Origin: Enterocola sp045654205
Lineage (GTDB): Bacteria > Bacteroidota > Bacteroidia > Bacteroidales > Paludibacteraceae
Assembly: GCA_045654205.1 (NCBI GenBank)
Contig: JAZOMZ010000029.1
Location: 1 to 36,044, forward strand
DNA length: 36,044 nt
Reading direction: 5' to 3'
The notes beneath the pieces were generated by a model. The model searched no databases, was not told the origin of the DNA, and saw only the letters and a program-made list of their open reading frames with translations. The translations under genes and the position numbers were made by a program. Positions 11,596 to 21,913 of this stretch are shown here, one piece after another. Position 1 is the stretch's first letter. Each line of letters starts with the position of its first letter.

Positions 11596-12123
11596 TTAAA
11601 GAACACTATCTTCTCTTAATACAGACCAATTAGATACGATATTACCATTGTCATCAGTCTTTCTTCTCTTATAAAGTCTTTGCATATGATGTGATTGTCT
11701 TTGACATTCTTTTAACAAAGCAAGAAGTTTTGTTAAATGGTTAGCCTGTGAAGTCATTTTAAAATCTGTTCCACTATACTTTTGCCTAGTGTTTTCTATT
11801 GAAGTCACCTAGCGTTGTACCCAAGAGCACATCATAAGTATAGCCAAGATATTAATTTCTTCACTAGTTAATTCTACATCAAATACAGAATTATCGACAT
11901 AAGAAATTCCCTCTACAGAAGTTATTACAAAGTCTCCAGAAGTTCCTTCTTCTATAGAAATTGTATAATCCAACTTTTTACGAGGGAATTCAAAACCAGG
12001 GATGGCGTCTATCAAAAGATTTTGCACATCTCGCATGGTATCTTGTGGAGTTAATTCCACATACATATCATCGGTAATTTTTCCAAAGAATCGGTTATAA
12101 ACTGATGCAAATTTTGTTCCCAT
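11596..12123 (-). CDS. Head-tail connector (neck) protein, one TAG
   Basis: The 175-residue protein starts at ATG 12123 and ends in TAA. A TAG between SWVQR and VTSIENT is read as Gln; on each side lie sequences that belong together in connector proteins of this type, such as MCSWVQRQVTSIENT, KYSGTDFK and HLTKLLALLKECQ. In the standard code two separate genes of 104 and 70 residues would be called. Position four genes after the portal fits a neck or adaptor protein. Confidence 0.78.
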
Positions 12124-12140
12124 CAGTTCATCGCTCCTTC

Positions 12141-12707
12141 TTATTCAGAGGTTACAATTTTATATTTATCTTCTGCAACTCTGCGTTTAGGTGCGGACGC
12201 CGGTTCCTCGACTTTAGCAGCTTCGGTTCTACGAACGGTAGCTTTCTCTGTAACGGGCTTATCCTTTGCTTCTTCAGCCTTAACAAGTTTACTAAACTCA
12301 AGAGCTTTAAGAGCATCAAATCCAGCTTTTTCCTTCAAAGCCTCAGCTTTTTGAAGATCGGCTATAGGAAGAGATACAGACAATTCTTTAATTAAATCAA
12401 TTACGCCTTTTGGTGCGAAATCAAGTGCATCAAGGAATTCGTCCACAGGTGCAGTAAGAATAAGTTCTTTTACACCCTCAGTAGAGAGATAATATTCTCT
12501 TTCAGGGTGAATATCTAAAGATTTGGCGTCTTCAACACTTACCTGCAAAAAGTTTGCAAGAATATAAAGACCACCAGGTTGGAATTGAAGTTTTTCAACT
12601 TCTTCCTTAGAAATGTTTTTAGATTCGCCAGGGGCGAAACGTCTATTGATATTAAGGTCAGGAATGCTATAACGCACTACACTGGCACTTCTATTTGTTA
12701 CTTTCAT
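12141..12707 (-). CDS. Structural protein downstream of the capsid gene
   Basis: The 188-residue protein starts at ATG 12707, chosen over ATG 12728 because AAAGGAG lies eight bases upstream of it. There are no TAG codons. The N-terminal half (SIPDLNINRRFAPGE, FQPGGLYILANFLQV) looks folded; the C-terminal third is Lys/Glu/Ala-rich and probably flexible. The absence of TAG and the position after the major capsid gene suggest a fairly abundant head or neck component. I do not recognise the family well enough to name a function. Confidence 0.75.
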   Translation of the reverse strand: MKVTNRSASVVRYSIPDLNINRRFAPGESKNISKEEVEKLQFQPGGLYILANFLQVSVEDAKSLDIHPEREYYLSTEGVKELILTAPVDEFLDALDFAPKGVIDLIKELSVSLPIADLQKAEALKEKAGFDALKALEFSKLVKAEEAKDKPVTEKATVRRTEAAKVEEPASAPKRRVAEDKYKIVTSE

Positions 12708-12728
12708 ATTATACTCCTTTTTCTCCAA

Positions 12729-12772
12729 CGCGGTCGTGGGCCGTCCGGCTTAGGGACGGCCGCACTTCCGCA
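12729..12772 (-). repeat. GC-rich hairpin after the capsid gene (TGCGG...CCGC ends)
   Basis: GGCCGTCC and GGACGGCC form an 8-bp stem with a 7-nt loop, extended by GTG/CAC and an outer TGCGG/CCGC block. It lies between the capsid stop and the RBS of the next gene and has no U-run. I read it as an mRNA processing or 3'-protecting structure for the capsid message, related by its end motif to the early intergenic hairpins. Confidence 0.65.
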
Positions 12773-12785
12773 AAATTTATATTAC

Positions 12786-13811
12786 TTAAGCAAGTTCAGC
12801 AGTAAGAGAGGTATCGTGGAATACACAGATATCGTTAGTAAGAAGAGCAGCAACGCCCACTTTACGATACATGTGGATATCGCGAGACCAGTCATCGTTT
12901 TCTTTTTCTCTAGTAAGAAGTTGACCTTCGAATACAACCTTAACAGGTTTATCATTGTTGCTACCTGCGGGAATAATCCAAGCATAACCAGGATCGTTAG
13001 CAAGAGCGCTATTAGAAGCATCGGCAACACCATTAGGAAGGATTACAACTCTGTGACCCTTGTACATACCAAGGTAACCATTATCCCAAAGACCTTGTTT
13101 AACAGCCTCAGGAATAAATTCAACCTTAGCAGGCATCAACTTAGCAGCGAAGCTAGCGTCACAGTAAATAATAGCCTTACCAGTACCATAAGAATCAGCG
13201 ATTCTAAGAAGTCTGTCGAATTCAACTTCATCAAAGCCAGCAGACTCAACTTTGTTGTTGGCAGGAAGCTGAGAAAGACCAGCGATAAGAGCCTGTTCGA
13301 TTTCTTCTTGGATAAGCTGTTCCATACCCTCAGAAATTACAGAGAGCAATTCAGCAAAATCAATACGACCATCAAGATATTCTTCAATACTAATCTGAGC
13401 AGCAGAAGCCATTGCAGAAGTCTTAATGTCGAAAGATTCGCTACCAGCAAGCTTGAATACTTCATAAACACCAGCAAGTCCGGCACGAGTTACAAACTGT
13501 TTAGCACGGGTGCGATTGTTTACAGTTCTACGGAATCTAACTTGTTCGCCTTGACCAACCTGTTTAACTTCAGCGAAATCGCCATAGAAGTTAGCAACTT
13601 TGTTAGGAACAGTATCAGTAAGAATTTCAGTGATTACAGCAAAGCATCTTTCTTTGTCTTCTTTGTAAAGCTCACAAAGTTCTTGAGAAAGAGTCTCGTT
13701 CATCTGCTCGTAAGAATAATTTTTACCATTGAAGGAATAAGCAACAGGAGCAGTTCTGTTAGCCTTAGCGGTAGCTCTAGCAAGAGCAATAATATCTTTA
13801 TTTTCTAACAT
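12786..13811 (-). CDS. Major capsid protein (HK97-fold type)
   Basis: The 341-residue protein starts at ATG 13811 with a GGAGTG site and ends in TAA. The order protease/scaffold, decoration, capsid is typical, and the length and composition fit an HK97-fold subunit: a helical N-arm (MLENKDIIALARATAKA), then IEEYLDGRIDFAELLSVISE (spine-helix-like) and DNGYLGMYKGHRVVILPNG near the P-loop/A-domain. There are no TAG codons despite many Gln residues, in contrast to flanking packaging and tail genes. A GC-rich hairpin follows. It is the best anchor for the head module. Confidence 0.85.
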   Translation of the reverse strand: MLENKDIIALARATAKANRTAPVAYSFNGKNYSYEQMNETLSQELCELYKEDKERCFAVITEILTDTVPNKVANFYGDFAEVKQVGQGEQVRFRRTVNNRTRAKQFVTRAGLAGVYEVFKLAGSESFDIKTSAMASAAQISIEEYLDGRIDFAELLSVISEGMEQLIQEEIEQALIAGLSQLPANNKVESAGFDEVEFDRLLRIADSYGTGKAIIYCDASFAAKLMPAKVEFIPEAVKQGLWDNGYLGMYKGHRVVILPNGVADASNSALANDPGYAWIIPAGSNNDKPVKVVFEGQLLTREKENDDWSRDIHMYRKVGVAALLTNDICVFHDTSLTAELA

Positions 13812-13830
13812 TACTATTTACACTCCTTTC

Positions 13831-14484
13831 TTATGCAATTCTCATAAGCTTAACAGCTTTTTGAGTATCAGCAAGATCATATACTTTAACAACCTGCCAC
13901 TGCATGTCGCCTTCACCCTCAGCAAGGATACCTTGAGCATTGGGGGTAAGAATAGCACCAAGAGCAGGATCACCCATTACACAGTTAGTGGTGAAAATAT
14001 CACCTACCATGGTCTTAAACACGCGAGGAACCATTTTGGTGTCAGCGGGCATAAGTTTGGGAGAAGCATAAGCAGTAACAGACATAGGGGTAGCGGTAGA
14101 ATCAGCTACATAAGGATTAGGAGTTCCAACTTCAGCAGAATAATCAACAGGAGAGATCTTGCTGATAGCAGAACCATCAACAGGAGAGTAAACTCTAGCG
14201 TTGTAGTTAGCTTTAATCATTGCGAAATCAGCGTCGCCCTCATAATCATTATAAACTTTTACTTCATTAAATACGAGCATCCACTCGCCAGCGCCGGTGA
14301 AGTTGCAAACGCCGTTGCGATAGTCATATTTTACAAACTGACCATTTTCAAGAACGTCAATGTTAGCAGCAGCGGGAAGCTGAGCATAAACCTGACCATT
14401 TCTTTGAGCGGAAAGGTGATTAGGTTCAACCTGGCCATAACCAAGAGTAACGTAATCAGCTTTGCTTAACTTTGTCTTAGCCAT
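13831..14484 (-). CDS. Probable head decoration protein
   Basis: The 217-residue protein starts at ATG 14484 (RBS AAAGGAGGAAA) and ends in TAA, between scaffold and capsid genes. It is beta-rich and Ala/Val/Asn-rich, with few charges, as in decoration or stabilising proteins encoded at this place. It contains no TAG codon, matching the pattern for abundant virion proteins. Alternatives are a head fibre or a second coat-related protein. Confidence 0.65.
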   Translation of the reverse strand: MAKTKLSKADYVTLGYGQVEPNHLSAQRNGQVYAQLPAAANIDVLENGQFVKYDYRNGVCNFTGAGEWMLVFNEVKVYNDYEGDADFAMIKANYNARVYSPVDGSAISKISPVDYSAEVGTPNPYVADSTATPMSVTAYASPKLMPADTKMVPRVFKTMVGDIFTTNCVMGDPALGAILTPNAQGILAEGEGDMQWQVVKVYDLADTQKAVKLMRIA

Positions 14485-14505
14485 TTAATATTTCCTCCTT
14501 TAAAA

Positions 14506-15171
14506 TTATACATTCGCAACTCTGTCCATTGCCTTAATCCAAGCAGGAACATCGGAATCATCATCGAGTCCATTAAGACTAAAGGTGGTATCAGGTTTAT
14601 TATTTTCATGGGTCTCTTCTTCAATTTCAAAAGACACCTTTTTGCGAACACAGATTACAGATAATTTTGATTCGATATCATCAATAGAATAAGTATCAAT
14701 GTTGTCTTGAACATCTTTCTTATCCTCTGCGCTAAGCATATAGAATTTATCGATCAAGGCTTGCTTTCTTTCTTTTTCAATTTCAAATTTAAAAGAAGAA
14801 AGCTTTTCATTTTCTTCGGTGAGTGCAGAAAAGCTAGTTTGCAATTCAGTATGCTCACCTTCAAGTTTATTAAACTTGCTTTGAAGCTCATTAAATTGAA
14901 CCAAGAGGTTCTGATATTCAACGATATCTTCTAAATTATATGCGGCAGGCGCGCTTCCGGCCGGAGCAGATTCTCCCTCTGGTTCTCCTTCGGGTTCAGT
15001 AGCAGGCTCTTCAACTACAGGCTCAGCAGGTTGTCCTTCTGGCTCGGTTGTAGGTTCTACCACAGGCTCTACTGCAGGTTCAGCAGCAGGTTCTTCGGTC
15101 GGTTGAGGGGCGGCCGCAGGCTCTTCAACAACAGGTTCTTGTTGTTCAATTACCTTAGTATCGTCATTCAT
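14506..15171 (-). CDS. Nested scaffold protein from an internal start
   Basis: Inside the protease-scaffold gene, ATG 15171 (MNDDTKVIEQQEP) is preceded by AAAGGAGGA at an optimal six-base spacing, exactly where the protease domain ends. The 221-residue product is the linker and coiled-coil scaffold alone, comparable in logic to lambda Nu3 within C. All three TAGs of the full gene lie upstream of it, so scaffold could be made without amber decoding. Confidence 0.65.
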   Translation of the reverse strand: MNDDTKVIEQQEPVVEEPAAAPQPTEEPAAEPAVEPVVEPTTEPEGQPAEPVVEEPATEPEGEPEGESAPAGSAPAAYNLEDIVEYQNLLVQFNELQSKFNKLEGEHTELQTSFSALTEENEKLSSFKFEIEKERKQALIDKFYMLSAEDKKDVQDNIDTYSIDDIESKLSVICVRKKVSFEIEEETHENNKPDTTFSLNGLDDDSDVPAWIKAMDRVANV

Positions 15172-15861
15172 AACGGCTCCTCCTTTACCTAATAAATCTT
15201 TAATTTCATTCATCATTGAAAATAATTGAGTTTTAAACTCTTCATCAAATGAGAATTCATATTTAGGTGATTCAATTGTAGCACCCTCAAAACAAGGTTC
15301 AGTTTCTTCACCTAAAATACAAAGCTTGGACATTATCGCTTCATTAATTATGAAAAATTCGGAATTACTATTAACGTCTTTTGTCCAAACGCCATGAGTC
15401 AAATTTTTATCCAACTCCATAGACTGGTTATCTCCCTTGGTTACTACCCGGTTGCACTCGGGGTACTATCCGGTCCAAAGGTAACCTTCAGTCATCATGT
15501 ATTCTCGTTCGAATTGTCCATCATCAAGAAATTTCTAAAACCAAACTTTTGCGTTTAAGTCGACAAAACCATAAGGTCGTGTCTAGTCTTTCAAAATAAA
15601 TTTACCATTGTCATCAATGGCAATTACCTTGTTGTGACCTTCAAAATCTTTAATATCTTCGTTGTAATATCCCACAATAGGACTGCCAGGCAGCGAGTTG
15701 GCCAGGTCGCGTGCAACCTCTTTAGTAATAATACTCTTATTCCTATTAGGTTCATCGCCAACCCAGCAAACCTTTATGTGGCAACGAGAGATTAAAGGAT
15801 TCAAAGGAGTTACATTAATAAATTCACAAGGAATATCTAATTTAACACTTGTATGCTTCAT
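14506..15861 (-). CDS. Prohead protease-scaffold fusion, three TAGs
   Basis: The 451-residue protein starts at ATG 15861 and ends in TAA. Residues 1 to about 150 form a capsid maturation protease-like domain (NSLPGSPIVGYYNEDIKDFEG, TEGYLWTGQYPECNRVV, KGDNQSMELD); the three TAG codons (15583, 15535, 15466) all lie there. A Pro/Glu/Ala repeat linker follows (about residues 235-305), then a coiled coil (VQFNELQSKFNKLEGEHTEL) typical of scaffold. In the standard code only the part from MELDKN (15420) would be called, losing the protease. A strong internal start is described separately. Confidence 0.8.
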
Positions 15862-15877
15862 TTAATCTCTCCTTATA

Positions 15878-17419
15878 TTAGCTCATAGACTCTTGGTTTT
15901 GAATGGTCTTTTCGCTTTTTTCGCTATCCTCTTTTTGAGGACGGCCTGTTTCCTTCTCTGTAATATTTTGAATTTTTGGGGAACCAGATTGTCCTGATTT
16001 GCCCAAAAGGGCATCCCCATTCATCGTAGATGACATTAGAGGAGGAATCATAATCTCACTAAGTCGCAAGATCTGATTTTCAAAAACAGCGGTATTAAGA
16101 ATAGAAATTTGAGAATGACCAAGAGCTATTTGAGGTAGCATCTTAGAAAACCCAATTTGTGTTTGTTCTTTATACATCTTGGCTAGATCCTTATAATTAT
16201 ACTAGGTCGTTTCAAGCATATGCAAACGAAACACAATTTTATTTCTCTTTTTACTGCGTCTTTGCGCTACAGCATCAAAAACTGATTCTAGCTTCAATAA
16301 CAGAGGTTTCATAAAAGATTCGTCTGTTAATATTGAGTTGTTTAAAGCAAGATTACCTTCAGCATTAAACAGGTTACGTGCCGCACCAATAGTGTTGTAA
16401 ACTGTACGTTCTACTTTTTCAAGGTCATCTGTCGTAGTAGACGAATTCCTATCTGACGTGTCGATTGAGTCCACATCAGCAAAAGTTGTTAATACATCTA
16501 CACCTATCGCATTGGAAAGCATTTCAACTGCATTTTGGTGAATATCTTTAGCTTCATCAACATCAAATATTAAATCACCATTTTTATCCATTGGTAATTT
16601 TTGAACTATTATTTTAAGTAATTTTTGAAGCTGTTTGCGTCTATCAAGTTCTTGCGCTAGATTGAGGTCAATAATTGCGGGAATTGCATTTACAAACAGG
16701 GGTAAATCATTTTCTGTAACAGAAAGTTTAACCGCAAATTCTGGATTTAATAAATACCAAGAACTAGTCTTAGAATCATCATTCTCCAATTTTTTCTGCT
16801 TGTACTTTACATATCCCTCTTGGAATTCTTTGGGGAATAGTTTTAACACCTTTAATCTGTAAACGGTATCTGAAAATTTATCATCAAAGAATTTCATATC
16901 AAATTCTACGGCAGGTTTTCCTGCAATAGCATATCTAGAACGGCAATATTTAATTGGTAACTCCTACACAATAAGTTTGGTGGGGGTTTCAACGAAGTAG
17001 CCATAATAGGCACCCTCTACTATTACTTTTCTAGCTATTTCATTACTTACAAGTTTAATATTTGAATTGTCTAAAAATGTAAGTGCTTTTGCAAACTCTG
17101 CTAAAATTTTATCTTCAGTCATTTTTTCATCATAAATAGTAGGCGTTACTTGCCAATCATATCTATATAATCCTGCAAAATAATTACAGGTACGACTGTA
17201 GATACCGTCGGTGCGATAAAAGTGATTCGAAATTGCTCTTAATTCTTCAGAATTTGATTCGGCTAAAGATTTTAAAATGTACTGCTTATTTGTAAGCTTG
17301 CCAGCAATTTTTTGCGTGGACGCACTTAAAGTAAGAGTAGCATCTGTAAGATTTTTTTTACCTACTTTAATACCGCCAAAACTAAAGCCTTTAGAACGTA
17401 TCTCTTCTTGTCTATCCAA
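15878..17419 (-). CDS. Portal protein, two TAGs
   Basis: The 513-residue protein starts at ATG 17419 (RBS GGAGGTG) and ends in TAA. It follows the large terminase and precedes the protease. Segments EELRAISNHFYRTDGIYSR, AGLYRYDWQVTP and PTKLIVQELPIKYC fit the portal wing and clip regions of Firmicutes phages. The TAG after LIV (16965) and the TAG after LETT split the gene into three fragments in the standard code. The tail end is Gln/Ser/Glu-rich. Confidence 0.82.
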
Positions 17420-17433
17420 ATTCCCACACCTCC

Positions 17434-17790
17434 TTAGTATCCCGCACGGGACATAATGTAGTCGTAGGAGATTAAGCCTTCATCGGTGTACGGAACTTCG
17501 ATTAATTTTATATCATGCAATTTACAAAACAATCTTTTTTTGTTATCATTGAATTGCTATTGATAAAAACCTTTCTTTCCACCGAATTTTGAGCTTGGCT
17601 CATAATGCTGCCTGCCCTAATACTCAATTAAAAAGTCAATATTACCCTCGTCATCAAAGATGGCGAAGTCAAATCTTAGTGGACGACCATTTGAGCTATT
17701 GAGCCCAGCGAAAGAGTATTCCTCTTTAAAATCGAGACCAGCTTCAGTTAATATTTCATAAATGCAAATTTCTCCTCTAGAACTTCTCAT
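17434..17790 (-). CDS. PD-(D/E)XK-like endonuclease between terminase and portal, two TAGs
   Basis: The 118-residue protein starts at ATG 17790 (RBS GGGAGGTGAG) and ends in TAA. RSSRGEICIYEIL, LRFDFAIFDDEGNIDFLIEY-QGRQHYEP and HDIKLIEVPY match the Vsr/homing-type PD-(D/E)XK core: Glu in the first helix, Asp in FDF, and E-Y-Q-G where Q is encoded by TAG. The second TAG is in GFYQQQF. Because the catalytic strand itself includes the amber codon, active enzyme needs decoding. It may be a packaging-associated or recombination nuclease, or a free-standing homing enzyme lodged in the packaging operon. Confidence 0.75.
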
Positions 17791-17856
17791 GGGCTCACCT
17801 CCCTCATATAGTTTATGAATTTTTGGACAATAAAATTAGCCTGTTTTGTCCAAGGA

Positions 17857-19605
17857 TTAGTTGTAAAATTTCCATTCTTTTGCATTAAATTTTTTCTTCT
17901 TTTTCTTTCTATCTTCTTCTTGCTTGATGTAATACAATCCATAGCATAAAGCAGAAAATTTATCTTTAGGAATACCCTTAGAAGCCTATTTAAGAATAAT
18001 ATTAATTCCTTCTGTTTCTTCTCTAAGATTCATCATTTCTTCTTTTAGATTAGAAGTTAACTAATAAGGTTTTAAATATTCATTTCTTTGCTCTGGAGTC
18101 ATTGCTTGACCAACTTTGGTACCCATTAATTTGGCTTTCGCAGTTCTTTCATCAATAAGCATTTTCACTTTACCACTTTCAATTTGAGTCTAAACAGTAG
18201 AGTATGCTTCTGTATTGATTGGTGCATTAGCTTTAATAGCATAAATCGCATCAAGTTCCGTTTCAGGAGTACGATACTTCTTATAATCCCCATCGTCGTC
18301 ATTATATATACCAAAATCCGGCATTATATCCCCGTCCTCTAAAACTTGTTTCTTAACCATAAAATCCAAAAGACCAATACCAAGACCATTTGCATCAAGT
18401 ACAACTCTACGAGCTTTGTATTTATAATATAATTGTTTAATTTTAATAGCCTAAGTTTCAAAATGCTCATCATTAAAAGTATAAATATTTACTAGACTCT
18501 TAATTGCAGGACCTTGCGTTTGTGGAGTTACCTTAAAGATAATTGCAACGGATTGACACCCTTTACGACCTACGTCGACCGCAACTATATAATAACCATT
18601 TTTAGATATTTTTCCACTAGCCTCATTTTCTGGCTTTTGGACTACACGACATCTATCAAACTTTTCACCATTAAAGAAAGCACCATCTACAGTACCAGTC
18701 CAATGAGAACCATATTCTCTTTCAAATGCAGCTTCGTTAAAGGTATCGTCTCGTTTAAGGTCTTCTACAAAAGTTCTGGGCTGCGCTCCGGTCATAACCG
18801 GGACTCGCCATGTTCCACCTAATACGAATGCTTTTTCCGGTTGGGTAAGCATTTGTACAAGAACTGATATTAATTTTTGATAGGCGAATGTCCCCTTATA
18901 GCCTGCCGTAGTAATGTACAGCTAGGCTTGGTTTAAGACTTCGTCATAGTTCGCTGAGTTGGTCCCATCGGCACACTATCTAGATACGTTCATTGTTGGT
19001 ATTATGACCTCGCTGAGAAGCTTTCCGTCCATCGAAGCACACTCTTCGAGTACTCCAGCAGTCCTACGGGCGCCTCTAGTCTTCTCACTAATCGCAAGGT
19101 TATCAATAAACGAACCATTCTTAAATAAATAAAATACTTTATCTTTACTCTTTTTAGTTTTGCCTGGCCGCAAGTCAAGCTCTCTTTCAAATGCTGGTAC
19201 CATTCGGCAGAGCTCGTCCATTTTTTCGGAAAGGATACCCGCTGACTGCTATTTACCGCCAGCCGCAGTAAACAGTTTTGCACCGGGATATAAAATAGCA
19301 CGTAGTATAAGAATAAGGACCGCGAGGAAAGACTTGGAATAGCCACGAGGGTAAACTGCATATACATATCTATACCTCATGGCCACACGGACAAATATTC
19401 TTTGATAAAATCTTAATTCAAGTCCTTTTTTAACATCTTCTTTTCCGGCTGTCTATAAATAATCTACAAACATATCGGGATATTCACGCCAATAGGCAAC
19501 GTACTATCTGACTATTGGAATTACCGCTGATACGCGTTCTTCTGAAAGGCCAATTTTTGCTCTACTCTTAGATTGGGATAAAGAAATTAAATCAGCAAGA
19601 GCCAT
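17857..19605 (-). CDS. terL: Terminase large subunit, nine TAGs
   Basis: The 582-residue DNA packaging motor starts at ATG 19605, overlapping the TAA of the preceding gene, and ends in TAA. The ATPase part shows a Walker A-like PRGYSKSF (about residue 90) and a Walker B-like AGVLEECASM (about 180). The nuclease part shows YYIVAVDVGRKG (about 330), RRVVLDANGLG (about 390) and a late acidic motif, DKFSALCYG. Nine TAGs begin at codon 34, including GGKQQSAG. Under standard code only short fragments would appear. Length and motif order are normal for TerL. Confidence 0.92.
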
Positions 19606-20795
19606 TATTCATCATCCTCACTTTCAAGAGAAGCAAGCAGCTCTTCATCGGCATTTTCAAAAGCCTCTTCCATATCTTTAAACTTTGAAAAATCTTCATC
19701 ATTTACTTCCTTAATATCAAAGTCAAATAACGCATCATCTTCATCCATATCAGGAGCATTTGCGGCTTGTGCTATTCTATCCTTCTCGTCTAAAAGTTGC
19801 TTGACCGCATTTTCAATAAGATTACCAAGTCCCATTTCTTCAGTTACAAGGTCGTGCGTATATTTTTGCATATCAAGTATAATCTTATCCACTTTGTCTT
19901 GCGGCCCATCCACATAATAACGAGGAATAAAACCTTGTTCTTCGCAAAGTTGGATAAGTTCGCTAACAGAGTCGACATATTCGCCCTGTTCAGCCTTGTT
20001 CTGCGCAGCAGTGAACTTACCTGATTTCATCAATGAGTCATAAACTTTAGACATTTTTTGATAAGATTCAATATCGCCAAGGTCTACTAACTAATTTGCT
20101 TTTAGAGATGTTTTACAAATTAATTTAAGAGTATCAATATGACCTGCGGATTGAATATCATATGATTCACAAAATTCATTATAAAGTTGCTCGAGCGCAA
20201 CCCACTCATCAGGGCGATAAGCTTTACCCCATTTAAGACGTAGATAAGTTTTATCTTCGTCGGTTAAATCTAAATCAATATCTTCATATTGTTCTTGCGC
20301 GAACGCGTTCCCGTCCGAAAAGCTCGTATCTTCGAGAGGAGGATCGGGCGGCCGCAAGTCAGAAGGAAGTTGAAATACTCCTTTTGCAAGGGTTTCCGCA
20401 ATATCGACTGCATCATAACCTTGACGTTTCATTGTTTGTTCAATTTTATTATTTGCTAACTCTTGGAGACGTTCGGTATCTTCCCATCTAAAATCTCTAA
20501 ATTGTTTAAGTTTCATTTTAGATAGATAACGCCCCAAGATACTAAGCCCAGTTAGCTTCTTGCCATCTTTACCCCAGGTCGCAAGTAATTTATTCCATTC
20601 TTCTGGAATATAGGGTACATCAATTTCTTGGAGAATCCACAAATATGTTTGTGGGTCCCAGTTGTCAACGTGCATAGTAATACATTTTTTACATTGATGA
20701 AGTTTACCGTCAGGGGGATATTTTTCTATATTATTAGAAGTATAGAATTCTTTATCCCCCATAGTTCTTTTACATTTTTCGCAATAGTAATCCAT
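19605..20795 (-). CDS. Zinc-finger packaging-module protein, one TAG
   Basis: The 396-residue protein starts at ATG 20795 and ends in TAA. The N-terminus carries CEKC and CKKC pairs about 27 residues apart (zinc finger), then helical segments, and an acidic C-terminus (SLESEDDE). The single TAG at 20091 joins TSLKAN to LVDLGDIESYQKMSKVYDSL; either side alone looks like a separate gene. Its position immediately before terL suggests a small-terminase or DNA-recognition role, but that is inference. Confidence 0.8.
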
Positions 20796-20798
20796 TTT

Positions 20799-21872
20799 TT
20801 AAATACCTCGTTTTTTGTTTCTACATTTTTTACATATAGAATAATAGCCGTCTTTACTGTCTTTGTTCTTTGAAAAATTTCGATCAATTTTTAACTTAAT
20901 TTGTCCACAACGAGAGCATTTTTTATACTCGCCTTTTTCTTTTTCTAAATAATGATAATCGAGGTATTGGTCTTCAGCTTCCATAGCTATTAACTTAGGT
21001 ATTTTTTGACGCCACAAATTTGAAATATATTCTACAGAATGATTAATGCCATATTCTTCTTGAAGTTTTAATTTAATTTCTTCACTTGTAAGTCCATCAA
21101 TTTTATATGTTACAAGGGCTTCATAGTAAGCGGGCTATTTTGCAAGAGCGAGCTAAGAAAGCTCATCAAAAGCCTACATAAGATACCAAGTATCAGAATA
21201 AAAGTTATTCCATGAACCTTCTTTTAAACGAGAATAATTTCGTAAGATTGCAGAGCATACCTCTGGATTAAGGAGGGAAACTCCTTTGGGGGTGGGCACT
21301 CCTTCGCAATCTACAGTAACACTATCTTCTAATTTAACATAATTGCGACCGCCCCATGCTGGCGTCACCTAGACAGGTATTTTATAGCTTGACCGCACAA
21401 GATACTAATCTCTTTGAAGGTCAATTATCGCATTTTTTGCAATATAGGCATCTCGTCCGGAAGAATGAGATAATATTTTTTTCCATACTTGGATTGCTTC
21501 ATCTATTTGTTTTAATTCGGGAATAGTTTCAATTTCTTCTTTAGTTATTTTATTGATAGGACGGAATAGAGAGGTTTTGTCATTCTCTTTAACGAGATTA
21601 TAGACCCCATCTTCACCATTTTCAAATTGAGCTGATAAGCCTTCAAAAGAGGTTTCTCGTTTGTTAATTGTAGATAAACGGTTTTCAGTAAGGATTGCCC
21701 GTTCTTTCTTTTCTTCTTTCTCCTTAGGAATGACAAGGTAGTTGGCTAAAATTTCGAGATAATATGAACTGGGTTTTTCGTTCTGCTAAGCAAATTCCTC
21801 GAGGATTTGGTTGACCAAGACTTGACGTTCTTCGGAGGTTTTTAATGTGTAATCTAGTTTTATTGTTCTCAC
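20799..21872 (-). CDS. First late gene: helix-turn-helix and zinc-finger protein, six TAGs
   Basis: The gene encodes about 357 residues and ends in TAA three bases before the next start. I place the start at GTG 21872, inside an AGAGGTGAG stretch; an ATA codon at 21863 with that stretch as RBS is an alternative, so the start is uncertain. LTSEEIKLKLQEEYGINHS is a likely helix-turn-helix and CSRCGQ...CKKCRN a C-terminal zinc finger. Six TAGs start at codon 28. As first gene of the operon before terL it is a candidate small terminase or late DNA-binding factor. Confidence 0.72.
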
Positions 21873-21884
21873 CTCTTTAAGAAT

Positions 21885-21913
21885 ATTATATCAAAAAATT
21901 TTCGGAAAAGCAA
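21885..21913 (-). promoter_or_regulatory. Late-module promoter
   Basis: On the minus strand TTGCTT, a 17-bp spacer ending in TGA, and TATAAT form an extended -10 promoter. It points into the virion operon; the predicted start is only a few bases before the first gene. It resembles the early promoters, so the late operon may not need a phage RNA polymerase. Confidence 0.75.

Noticed and set aside
1..21872. Interpretation as a decayed prophage full of nonsense mutations
   Set aside because: Only TAG occurs in frame, never TAA or TGA; there are no frameshifts in these genes, RBSs are intact and TAG sits at conserved Gln positions.
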